Source: Gammaproteobacteria bacterium
GTDB taxonomy: Bacteria > Pseudomonadota > Gammaproteobacteria > Pseudomonadales > Azotimanducaceae_A
Length of the DNA: 64,000 nt
Reading direction: 5' to 3'
NCBI GenBank assembly: GCA_012960755.1
Contig: DUAT01000017.1
Span: 9,179-73,178, forward strand
Below, in pieces: positions 45,359-53,731 of the stretch. The notes under the pieces are model-generated. The model searched no databases and was not told where the DNA came from. It saw only the letters and a program-made list of their open reading frames with translations. The position numbers and the translations under genes are program-made. Every line of letters begins with the position of its first letter. Position 1 is the first letter of the stretch.

Positions 45359-47794
45359 CTACTGCACAACACCCGATGCAATGGCGTCTGCAATTTCTTT
45401 ATCATTCATGCCCAGCATTTCTTTCAATATTTCTGTGTTGTGTTCACCCAGCATTGGCGCATAGCTATATGGTCCTGCCTCGTAGCCGGGAATGCGGAAC
45501 TGATTACCCGCATAGGGCACCTGCCCCATCTCCGGGTGCTCAAATACCTTGCGAAACTGACGATGGGCAAACTGCGGATCACGGCTCAGATCACTACTTC
45601 GCTGAACTGCACCGGCTGGTACACCCTGACTGGTCAGTTCATCCATAACCGCCTGAGGGGAGCGGGATTTGGTCCAGCGGGAGAGTTGCTCATCAATAAA
45701 ATCATGATTGGCAAGGCGGCCTGATACATCCTCGAAGGCCGGATCTTTCATCCATTGCGGCTCACCGAGAACACCAGCCAATGTACGCCATTGTTCATCA
45801 GTGTCGACGCCAATTGCACACCACTGATCTTCGCCAGCGCAGGGATAGATACCCTGAGGTGCGGCATCTCTTGCGCGATTACCAAGGCGGGTTGCACTGT
45901 AGCCGTTGGTTTGAGTTTCAATAATCTCGGGAGCCAGAAACTGTATTGCCATCTCGAACTGTGCCGCATCAATATGCTGGCCTTGCCCTGTTCTGCGCCG
46001 ATGATCGATGGCACCGGTAATCATTGCTGCAATAAAATGCGGCGCAATAACATCAGTATAGGCCAGCCACGGCCCATGTGGCGGCAAATCACTGTAACCC
46101 GTCACCTCGTAAAATCCCGCCATTCCACCGGCGTGATAGCCAAACCCGGCTACCTCTGATGCGGGACCGGTCTGCCCCATCAAACTCGTGCTTAACATGA
46201 TCAGCTCTGGATTAAGCTCACGGCAGGCGGCGTAATGAATACCCAGCCTTTGCGTCGCGCCTGGCGCCCAGTTTTCAACCAGGATGTCGGCTTTGGCAAT
46301 CAGTTTTTTTAGAATATCGAGCGCAGCCGGTTGTTTCAAATTCAATTGGATGCATTTCTTACCGGCGTTGAATTCACCATAAAAATGTGACTTGTTCCAG
46401 CCGGGTTCACTGCCGCGGATCGGGCCCAGAAATCGCAGACCGTCCGGCCTCAGTTCCGACTCCACTTTGATCACCGTCGCGCCATGGTCCGAAAGATAAC
46501 GCACTGACGCCGGGCCTGCGATAACCCAGGTGAGGTCAATCACCAGCAAGCCATCAAATGGTCTATCGCTCTCTGATTGATGACTGTCACCGTCTTTCTG
46601 AACGACAGTCGCTGGAGCGCGGGGCTTGTCGGCCAGTTCATCGAGTATCTCTTTTGTATGCTCACCCGGGTTCGGTGCCGCAAGTCGAATAGACATCGGT
46701 GTCTTGCTCAGGCGCGCAAATATTCCGGGGGTGCGAACCTTGCCTCCGGCGGGTATGTCTATCGTCGTCCACGCATCCCTGGCGGCCAGCTGGTCAAATT
46801 CCAGCAGATCAGCGACGGTATTGACAGGAGCAAGGGTAACACCCGCCTCCAGGCCCCATTGAAAAAGTTCGGATTTTGTATGCAGTAGAAAGAACCTGGA
46901 AAGTGTTTCCCGAATCTGCTCTGCAGTAATCAGTGTTTCTTCCCCCAGCAGCAATCGCTCACCCAGGGTTGTCCAGTCCTCTTCAAGCCAACTCGCATCT
47001 GCCAAACCGTCTCCAATGAGATGCCCGAGCAAGGGTTCAACCACTGGCCCGATCGGCAGGGCCACCAGATATCCGTCAGCACAGGGGAATACCGGATCAA
47101 TTTGCCGGGTCCCCATTTGAACAACAGACCCCATCCGTTCAAAGTCAAAACCCTGGATCTCGAATGCGTTCATGGCATTCATGGTTGTCCATGTCGCCGT
47201 ACACTGTGCCGAAAGATCCACAAACTGAGCCTCGTGGGTAACCAACATCCGCGCATGGGCGATGAGCGCAGCGGCGGCGGCCTCGGCACCCACGTGTCGC
47301 CATATCTGCGGCACAGTAACCCTGACCGGCGCACGATCAGGTGAACCCTGTAACGATGCTTGCCCACCCATCGCAGACAGTGTTAAGTCGTTGGCAACGC
47401 GTTCGGCGGCTGGCCCGTCAGCCCCATATGGCGTGATCAGGACGTGGATGATGTTAGGGTTTGCAGCTTTCAACTCTGCAAACCCGATTCCATACTGCTC
47501 AAGCATACCCGGGTAAGCCGATTCAAGAACAAAATCTGCCCCGGACACCAGTGCTTTTAAAACATCACGATCCACGCCGGTAATCAGATCGAGCACGATT
47601 GAGCGTTTATTTCGATTAAAAGCCAGGAACTGCAAATTGGCCTGTGACCCCGGATTGCCGCGTCCCGAAGATCCGCCGGGAGGTTCAATTTTGATAACAT
47701 CCGCGCCAAGGTCACCGAGTATCATAGCGGCGAGTTCACCTCGGTGGTCGGTCAGGTCGAGTACACGATAGGGGCTTAGCATAGCCTCTATCAT
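45359..47794 (-). CDS. Fused tandem class III CoA-transferase, paralogue C
   Basis: An 811-residue protein of the same build as paralogue A, with clear sequence similarity across both domains (L-S-P-Y-R-V-L-D-L-T-D-H-R-G-E and G-F-G-Y-H-A-G-G-M-A-G-F-Y-E-V). Catalytic Asp residues are kept: D193 in Q-F-V-D-L-S and D609 in Q-H-I-D-A-A. The likely start may be the Met five codons in (47782), by comparison with paralogue A. First gene of an operon with the acyl-CoA dehydrogenase and paralogue B. Confidence 0.92.
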   Translation of the reverse strand: MIEAMLSPYRVLDLTDHRGELAAMILGDLGADVIKIEPPGGSSGRGNPGSQANLQFLAFNRNKRSIVLDLITGVDRDVLKALVSGADFVLESAYPGMLEQYGIGFAELKAANPNIIHVLITPYGADGPAAERVANDLTLSAMGGQASLQGSPDRAPVRVTVPQIWRHVGAEAAAAALIAHARMLVTHEAQFVDLSAQCTATWTTMNAMNAFEIQGFDFERMGSVVQMGTRQIDPVFPCADGYLVALPIGPVVEPLLGHLIGDGLADASWLEEDWTTLGERLLLGEETLITAEQIRETLSRFFLLHTKSELFQWGLEAGVTLAPVNTVADLLEFDQLAARDAWTTIDIPAGGKVRTPGIFARLSKTPMSIRLAAPNPGEHTKEILDELADKPRAPATVVQKDGDSHQSESDRPFDGLLVIDLTWVIAGPASVRYLSDHGATVIKVESELRPDGLRFLGPIRGSEPGWNKSHFYGEFNAGKKCIQLNLKQPAALDILKKLIAKADILVENWAPGATQRLGIHYAACRELNPELIMLSTSLMGQTGPASEVAGFGYHAGGMAGFYEVTGYSDLPPHGPWLAYTDVIAPHFIAAMITGAIDHRRRTGQGQHIDAAQFEMAIQFLAPEIIETQTNGYSATRLGNRARDAAPQGIYPCAGEDQWCAIGVDTDEQWRTLAGVLGEPQWMKDPAFEDVSGRLANHDFIDEQLSRWTKSRSPQAVMDELTSQGVPAGAVQRSSDLSRDPQFAHRQFRKVFEHPEMGQVPYAGNQFRIPGYEAGPYSYAPMLGEHNTEILKEMLGMNDKEIADAIASGVVQ

Positions 47795-47990
47795 GCCATA
47801 AGCATTGGGGGTGTTGACAAGTCAAAGCGGTAAGTTTGAAAACAACCCAACTCGCGGCACAAGTTACATGACCATCTGAGCCAGGAGATTCAATCAGGCA
47901 AATTGTCTTTCCCGTTTTCCCGCGCCTCAGTCGCGTCCCGCTTGCAATATTTGTCCAGGGCTCATTGAACAAATCTGCATCTGTTAGGGT

Positions 47991-48456
47991 TTATTCGTAC
48001 GTCAGTGTTTCATGACCGATGCGAGTGAAACGTTCAACGAGTTCCATATTCGGACTCAAAGCGATCCACCAGCTGTGTTTCTGATTAAAATATTTAGTGG
48101 AAACAATCAGAGTGTCATTGTGCCAATGGCCACGGGACTCACCGAGCCAGGGACGCAAAACCCTTTCAGAATGCTCACGCCGGTCTACTGGAATAATACG
48201 CGCGTCGTGAATCATTTCATTATGAATTACGACATGATCCGGTGTCTGAATGATTCTGATATTGTTGTTGTATGGCAGGGGGATAATTGGCACCACCGGG
48301 GCTGCAATCCCAGACACCTTGTATATCAGGGTCACCGCATGCGGTTGCCTTGACTTGATGACCCATCGGCGCGGTGCAGCCGGAAAGAATTAGAACAAAA
48401 AGAAGAATCGATACGGCATGAAGAGAGATCATTATATCATCCGGAATTCGAACCAT
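47991..48456 (-). pseudogene. Secreted protein with DxQGVWD and H-x-I-x-D motifs, frameshifted
   Basis: Two minus frames make one protein: 48220-48456 with signal lipobox L-I-L-S-G-C-T and D-I-Q-G-V-W-D, and 47991-48335 with I-R-I-I-Q-T-P-D-H-V, M-I-H-D-A-R-I-I-P-V-D, R-P-W-L-G-E-S-R-G-H-W and V-E-R-F-T-R. This arrangement fits a family of secreted proteins of unknown function seen in environmental proteobacteria. A frameshift near 48270 separates the two, and TAA at 47991-47993 interrupts in-frame sequence that continues further (E-P-W-T-N), so it is broken at both places. Confidence 0.65.
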
Positions 48457-48637
48457 TCGTGAACATCATTTTCCAGATATCCGGGTTGATATCCACAGGT
48501 TAATGCCTGACCAATATTGCCCCACTACCCCACTACATTGCCTCACTGCTACTCTACGGCCTGAAATAGCCCCAACCTCTTGGTTCGAGAGATTGAGTTA
48601 TGTTTCAATGGAGATCATATCTGCAACGGAGTTCATT

Positions 48638-49540
48638 ATGAGCGTTTGGAAAGGCGTCTTGTCCGCATTAGTGGTGATGGTTACCATCATTGCAATTTAC
48701 CTGTTCTCGACGGTGCGCTCACTGGAGGTCGAGAAACTTAATGACGATCTGTATGTATTGTTTGGCATGGGTGGCAATGTGGCTGTACTGAACACCGATG
48801 AGGGGACAGTGATTGTCGATACGATGACCTTTCAACTGCAGGGCAGTCGCATTCGGCAAGTCGCCGAAGAACTTACCGGCAAACCTGTTATCGCCATTAT
48901 AAACAGTCACTACCATCTTGATCATACCCATGGAAACCCCGCTTTTGATCCGGGTGTGCGAGTGATTTCCACGGAGAGGACACTGCACCATTTGAAACAA
49001 ACAGATATGGAATTCTTCAGTGAGGCGCTGCATACACTTCCGAACGAGACATTCTCTGCATCCTATCGACTATCATTTGGTAACAAACACTTGCAACTCC
49101 TGTCACCGGGCCGTGGTCATACCGACGGAGACCTTGTGGTGCTGTTCGAAGAAGAACAGGTAATTCATATGGGCGACCTGTTGTTCAACGGTCATTATCC
49201 CAATATCGATCTGGAAGCCGGTGGTTCTGTCATGGAATGGACAGATAGCCTGGAGAACACGCTGCTGCTCTCCTTTAACGTCGTGATTCCAGGTCATGGA
49301 CCTGTGACTGATCGTGCCGGTATTAAACAGTTCCAGCGTTTTATGACGCAGCTAAAAGATATCGGCCAGCAGTCAGCCAAAGATTCGATGTCCCTTGAAT
49401 CAGTTCTGGCTACAGAGGCATTGACTGAGGATGCGACTTACGAGGAGATAAAGATGGTCGTGCCCATTGGGCTTAATCGAGAATTTGTATTAACCCGTGC
49501 CTGGGAAGAGGCCAACGGCAAATTTACTGTCAGGCAATAA
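48638..49540 (+). CDS. Metallo-beta-lactamase-fold hydrolase, membrane-anchored
   Basis: Start chosen at ATG 48638, with ACGGAG nearby upstream; the in-frame extension to 48503 has no sequence character. About 300 residues with an N-terminal hydrophobic anchor (V-V-M-V-T-I-I-A-I-Y-L-F). Zinc site: H-Y-H-L-D-H in N-S-H-Y-H-L-D-H-T-H-G-N, H in R-G-H-T-D-G-D, D in H-M-G-D-L-L, and H in P-G-H-G-P-V. Function within the MBL superfamily is not resolved. Stands between the broken secreted-protein gene and a ThDP enzyme gene. Confidence 0.88.
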   Translation: MSVWKGVLSALVVMVTIIAIYLFSTVRSLEVEKLNDDLYVLFGMGGNVAVLNTDEGTVIVDTMTFQLQGSRIRQVAEELTGKPVIAIINSHYHLDHTHGNPAFDPGVRVISTERTLHHLKQTDMEFFSEALHTLPNETFSASYRLSFGNKHLQLLSPGRGHTDGDLVVLFEEEQVIHMGDLLFNGHYPNIDLEAGGSVMEWTDSLENTLLLSFNVVIPGHGPVTDRAGIKQFQRFMTQLKDIGQQSAKDSMSLESVLATEALTEDATYEEIKMVVPIGLNREFVLTRAWEEANGKFTVRQ

Positions 49541-49633
49541 CTCTTAGTCAGGCTGTAGCGCTATCCTAAAGTTGCAACTGTTCCTACATTTTGACATTGT
49601 GACAATCTTGTAATTTTTAAGGAGCAAAGGTGC

Positions 49634-51247
49634 ATGGCGAATCTCACAGGCGGCGACGCTGTTTATCAAACGCTGTTGGCAGCGGGCGTTGATCATGTTT
49701 TCGGGATTGTCAGTGTGCATAATATTCCGATTTATGACGCTATCCTTCGCGGTGGAAAAATCAGGACGATTGATGTTCGCCACGAGCAGGGTGCCCTCCA
49801 TGCCGCTGACGGTTACTCACGCGCAACCGGTAAACTTGGGGTCGCGATAACCAGTACCGGACCCGGCGCTGCCAATGGTATGACGGGTTTGTTCGAAGCC
49901 GGTTTCTCCTCTTCCCGGGTCCTGATGATTACCGGACAAACTGAAACGGGACACTATGGCAAAGGCAAGGGTGTTCTGCATGAGGCAGAAAACCAGTTGG
50001 CCATGCTACGCTCAGTCACACGGGTAACAGAGAGTCCCCGACGGGTCACAGAGATTCCAGAGCTCCTGGGCCGGGTTATACGGGATATCATGACCGGCAG
50101 ACCCCAGCCCGGCGCTATCGAAATCCCTGTAGATCTACAGTATGCACAAGCAGATTTCGATATAGAGGCGTCGATTAGCGGTGATCTTGTGACACCGGAT
50201 TCTTCCAGCATATCCCAAGCTGCCTCAGTCATAGCAGATTCAAAGAAACGGGTGATTTTGGCCGGTGGTGGCGTGATCAGGTCCGAAGCTACTGAGGAAC
50301 TTATTAAACTCGCTGAAGCCCTGGATGCACCTGTTTATACAACTGTTAATGGCAGGGGCGCGATCCCGGAAGATCATCCTCTGTCTATGGGGACATTTTT
50401 ACTACCCGCCGCAGCCGAGGTCGCCAAAGGGGATCTGATGATAGCCGTAGGCACCCGTTTTCAGGGAGGATCCACTGCGAATTTCTCATTTCAGCCGCCT
50501 GCAAAGCTTATTCATATTGATGCCGACAACCATATGTTGAACCTGAATTACGCCGCGGACGTTGCCGTGGTCGGCGATGCCAGGTCGTCTTTGTCTGCGA
50601 TATGTGATCACATGAATGCAGAGGCGGGAGATTCGGACTTCAAGGCAACGCTTGAGCAAAGCGCCAAAGACGCACGGGCGGCAGTTCGAGAGCGCATGGG
50701 ACCGGATTTTGAACTAATCATGGACTGCATCAGAGACAACCTGCCTCGACTGGGTAATATCGTCAGGGATGCAACCATTCCAGCTTACGTCTGGGGAAAT
50801 ACCCTGATTCCCATTTTTGAACCTCGCACGTCAATTCATTCGACATCTGCCGCGATCGGACCGGGATTGCCGCTGGCAATTGGAGCAAGCCTGGGTAGCG
50901 GCGAGAAATCTGTGGTAATCCAGGGTGATGGCGGTTTCATGCTGAATATCGCGGAACTGGCAACAGCCGCACAATACTCGGTTCCCGTTGTCATTTGCGT
51001 ATTCAACGACAAGGGCTATGGTGTGCTGAGGCGAATTCAGTCATCAAGGTTTGAAGGCAGAAACACCGGCGTTAACCTGTCCACCCCTGATTTCGCAAAG
51101 GTTGCCCAAGGCATGGGAATCAAGGGGGTTTCTGTACAGGGTTCTGATGGATTCGAGACCGCGTTTAAAGAAGCCATGGCTCATGAGGGACCTGTGTTAC
51201 TGGATATTGACCAGTCGACGCTGCAATCCATGAAGCTGCCTTTTTAA
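49634..51247 (+). CDS. Thiamine-diphosphate-dependent enzyme, acetolactate synthase-like
   Basis: A 537-residue ThDP enzyme with three domains: PYR domain with catalytic Glu in V-R-H-E-Q-G-A, central domain G-G-G-V, and PP domain with the G-D-G-G-F motif followed after about 25 residues by the metal site N-D-K-G-Y-G. No small regulatory subunit is nearby, so it is probably not the housekeeping acetolactate synthase; carboligase, decarboxylase or oxalyl-CoA-decarboxylase-type roles are possible. ATG follows an AGGAG. Fourteen bases upstream of an MFS transporter, suggesting one operon. Confidence 0.9.
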   Translation: MANLTGGDAVYQTLLAAGVDHVFGIVSVHNIPIYDAILRGGKIRTIDVRHEQGALHAADGYSRATGKLGVAITSTGPGAANGMTGLFEAGFSSSRVLMITGQTETGHYGKGKGVLHEAENQLAMLRSVTRVTESPRRVTEIPELLGRVIRDIMTGRPQPGAIEIPVDLQYAQADFDIEASISGDLVTPDSSSISQAASVIADSKKRVILAGGGVIRSEATEELIKLAEALDAPVYTTVNGRGAIPEDHPLSMGTFLLPAAAEVAKGDLMIAVGTRFQGGSTANFSFQPPAKLIHIDADNHMLNLNYAADVAVVGDARSSLSAICDHMNAEAGDSDFKATLEQSAKDARAAVRERMGPDFELIMDCIRDNLPRLGNIVRDATIPAYVWGNTLIPIFEPRTSIHSTSAAIGPGLPLAIGASLGSGEKSVVIQGDGGFMLNIAELATAAQYSVPVVICVFNDKGYGVLRRIQSSRFEGRNTGVNLSTPDFAKVAQGMGIKGVSVQGSDGFETAFKEAMAHEGPVLLDIDQSTLQSMKLPF

Positions 51248-51261
51248 AGCGGGCTGTCGAT

Positions 51262-52713
51262 ATGACATCACTGAAATTGAGCTTTAATCTGAAGCTAGCT
51301 TTTGGCATCGGGCAGGCTGCAGAAGGCCTTAAGAACGCGGCATTCGGAACATTCCTTATTTTCTACTATAACCAGGTGCTTGGCATGTCCGGCGCTCTGG
51401 CAGGAACAGCGGTTGGGCTCGCCGTCATTGTTGATGCCTTTACGGACCCGTTGGCTGGATCCCTCTCGGACAACTGGCGCTCAAGGTTCGGCAGAAGACA
51501 CCCCTTCATGTACGCCTCGATAATACCCCTGTCGGTATCGTTTTACTTTTTGTTCAATCCCCTGGTGACTTCCGAATTTGCGTTGTTTATCTGGCTGGTT
51601 ATTTTTACCAATGCAACCCGAACCGCCATGTCGCTGTATCACGTGCCACATATCGCGCTGGGTGCTGAGATGACAGAGGACTACGACGAACGTTCGAAAC
51701 TCGTTGGCTACCGTATGTTCTTCAGCTACGTTGGCGTGTTGTTTGTCTTCGTCGCGGGATTCGGCTTCTTTTTTGTACCCACCGAGGAATTCAGAAACGG
51801 GCAACTCAACGCAGAGGCTTATCCACCCTTTGCGCTGTTGTTGGCAGTACTCATCGCCATCACCATTTTCTGGAGCGCCTGGGGAACACGTTCAATCATT
51901 CCATTTCTGCCTAAGGTGCCGGAACAACCTAAAATTTCTCTGGCCGGGGTCCTGGTTCGGGTAGTCAAAGACCTGTTTGTGGCCATGAGCAGCCGCTCTT
52001 TTCGCTGGCTGTTTTCCGGGGTTCTCATCGTTTTCATCATGGTCGGTGTCAACGGCGCACTTGACCTGTACATCTTCACCTATTTTTGGGAACTCGAACG
52101 AGCCACGGTGCTGATGGTTATCATCTCTTACCCCATCGGCGTGTTGGTCGGTGCGTTCTTTGCACCATTTATCTTCGCCCGCTGGGGTAAAAAAGCCGGT
52201 CTGCTTTTTGGCGCTATCTCCTGGCCCTTCTGGCAAACATTGCCGATTGCATTGCGCCTGACCGGTTACTTCCCAGCAAATAGCGATGATCTGCTGGTTC
52301 CACTCCTGGTCGGCATGAAACTGATACAAGGTGCCTGTACTGTTCAGGCAAATATCGCATTTGGCTCCATGGTTGCAGATATTGTCGATGAACATGAGTA
52401 CGAACATGGTAAGCGCCAGGAAGGCATTTTCTTTGCTGCGAGTTCTTTCTCAGCCAAGGCGACGTCCGGGGTTGGTAACATCATTGCCGGATTCGCGCTG
52501 GATATTATCAATTGGCCGAGAGGCGCTCATATCAAAACCGCCGCCGATGTGCCCCCCGAAACAATCGTTAGCCTGGGTATGATTTACGGTCCGCTGGTTG
52601 CCAGTTTCGGGTTCCTATCGATATGGTGTTATACGCACCACAAGCTGACCCGGGAGCGGCATGAGGAGATACTTGAGGTACTGGCCACCAGACGAGCTGA
52701 ATCATCAGGTTAG
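51262..52713 (+). CDS. MFS transporter, GPH (glycoside-pentoside-hexuronide) type
   Basis: A 483-residue polytopic protein with about twelve TM segments. GPH signatures: F-G-I-G-Q-A-A-E-G-L near the start, D-A-F-T-D-P-L-A-G-S-L-S-D and S-R-F-G-R-R-H-P-F, and later E-H-E-Y-E-H-G-K-R-Q-E-G-I-F-F. Relatives import sugars or related polyols with cations. The substrate is unclear; being in an operon with a ThDP enzyme suggests an organic acid or glycoside. Confidence 0.9.
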   Translation: MTSLKLSFNLKLAFGIGQAAEGLKNAAFGTFLIFYYNQVLGMSGALAGTAVGLAVIVDAFTDPLAGSLSDNWRSRFGRRHPFMYASIIPLSVSFYFLFNPLVTSEFALFIWLVIFTNATRTAMSLYHVPHIALGAEMTEDYDERSKLVGYRMFFSYVGVLFVFVAGFGFFFVPTEEFRNGQLNAEAYPPFALLLAVLIAITIFWSAWGTRSIIPFLPKVPEQPKISLAGVLVRVVKDLFVAMSSRSFRWLFSGVLIVFIMVGVNGALDLYIFTYFWELERATVLMVIISYPIGVLVGAFFAPFIFARWGKKAGLLFGAISWPFWQTLPIALRLTGYFPANSDDLLVPLLVGMKLIQGACTVQANIAFGSMVADIVDEHEYEHGKRQEGIFFAASSFSAKATSGVGNIIAGFALDIINWPRGAHIKTAADVPPETIVSLGMIYGPLVASFGFLSIWCYTHHKLTRERHEEILEVLATRRAESSG

Positions 52714-52730
52714 TGTGAGCGAAACGTCGG

Positions 52731-53627
52731 TCAACTTGGGAAAGGGTTTTGGTCGGTTGGTGTAGACTCTCTTACCGCACCCGCGAGGTACTCCTGGAGC
52801 GTTCGTGGTTTTCGACGCAACACATCTTCGACGATATCAGAATTCACATTTCCCATGCCTTCATTAAAAGCACGATTGAACTGCAGCAGGATTTGAATAT
52901 GCCAGTCCGGCATACCCGACTTTTTCAAGCCGGATTCCACATCGATATACTGTTGAGGTTGAAATGTCACCGATTGACCCAGAATTTCGCCTAACATCCT
53001 GGCGATCTCAGCATAGCTATGAGCTGTTGAACCACACAATGTCACTGATTCACCGACCAGATGATTTCTGTTTGTCAGCAGGTGAGCCGAGACTGAAGCA
53101 ATATCCGCTACATCAATCATATTGATAGGATGTTCTGTAACCGCCGACCGAATCACACCGGTCGCTCTTGCGCTGTTTGTTAAAAAGCTGAGATTCTGCA
53201 TGAAAAACAGGGGACGCAAGAACGTATAAGACAATCCGGACGCCTTGATTTCCGCTTCCGTTTGCGCGTGCCAACGGCCACTGTCGATGGTTGAATCCAA
53301 AGACGTACCAAGGCCAGATATTTTGACCAGATAAACATCCCCTTGACTTTTTGCTGCGTGGACCAGGTTACCCTGAAGTTCACATTGTTGAGGATGGACC
53401 GGGGAGACAAGCAAAGCAGCAGTAACATCCTGCATGGCTAACTTCAGGCAATTTCTATCCCCCAGATCACCTTCAACATACTCCACACTCTTACCGAAAA
53501 TCCGCCTGGCTTTTGCCATGTCTCTAACCAGCACCCTCGGTTTTATCTCCAGGTGCCTGGTAAGTTCCCTCACGACATCCCGACCGATACGTCCAGTTGC
53601 GCCGGTAACTAATATCTGTGACACCAT
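52731..53627 (-). CDS. NmrA-like NAD(P)-binding SDR protein
   Basis: A 298-residue atypical SDR. Start at Met 53627 (M-V-S-Q-I-L-V-T-G-A-T-G) with AGGA upstream; the frame extends to 53663 but only through repeats of CAATCTG. Dinucleotide motif G-A-T-G-R-I-G-R-D, then V-L-V-R-D, V-E-G-D-L-G-D; the active-site Tyr/Lys pair of classic SDRs is not visible, which is typical of NmrA-like members that sense or reduce quinones or metabolites. Confidence 0.85.
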   Translation of the reverse strand: MVSQILVTGATGRIGRDVVRELTRHLEIKPRVLVRDMAKARRIFGKSVEYVEGDLGDRNCLKLAMQDVTAALLVSPVHPQQCELQGNLVHAAKSQGDVYLVKISGLGTSLDSTIDSGRWHAQTEAEIKASGLSYTFLRPLFFMQNLSFLTNSARATGVIRSAVTEHPINMIDVADIASVSAHLLTNRNHLVGESVTLCGSTAHSYAEIARMLGEILGQSVTFQPQQYIDVESGLKKSGMPDWHIQILLQFNRAFNEGMGNVNSDIVEDVLRRKPRTLQEYLAGAVRESTPTDQNPFPS

Positions 53628-53670
53628 CATCTCGTCCTGAACAATCTGAAACAATCTGGTCAAACAATCT

Positions 53671-53726
53671 GGGACAGTTTACTTATCTCCCCGGAACAAG
53701 CAGGCATATCAGTAAACTGTCCCGGG
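53671..53726. repeat. Inverted pair of the dispersed repeat, potential hairpin
   Basis: GGGACAGTTTACT (53671-53683) and AGTAAACTGTCCC (53711-53723) form 13-base inverted arms with about 27 bases between. The same core occurs at 25427, 25456 and 26489. It lies six bases after the BVMO stop and could act as a terminator or as a REP-like element for the minus-strand genes. Confidence 0.8.
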
Positions 53727-53731
53727 AATAT

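Noticed and set aside
39144..47794. Assignment of the tandem CoA-transferases as DddD (DMSP lyase/transferase)
   Set aside because: Only the fused architecture matches; no betaine-type transporter or DddB/C-type dehydrogenase gene is present.
48503..48637. Longer N-terminus for the metallo-hydrolase
   Set aside because: The extension lacks protein character and the internal ATG has a better ribosome-binding site and leads straight into the membrane anchor.
49634..51247. Housekeeping acetolactate synthase (IlvB/IlvI)
   Set aside because: No small subunit gene follows, and the neighbour is an MFS transporter.
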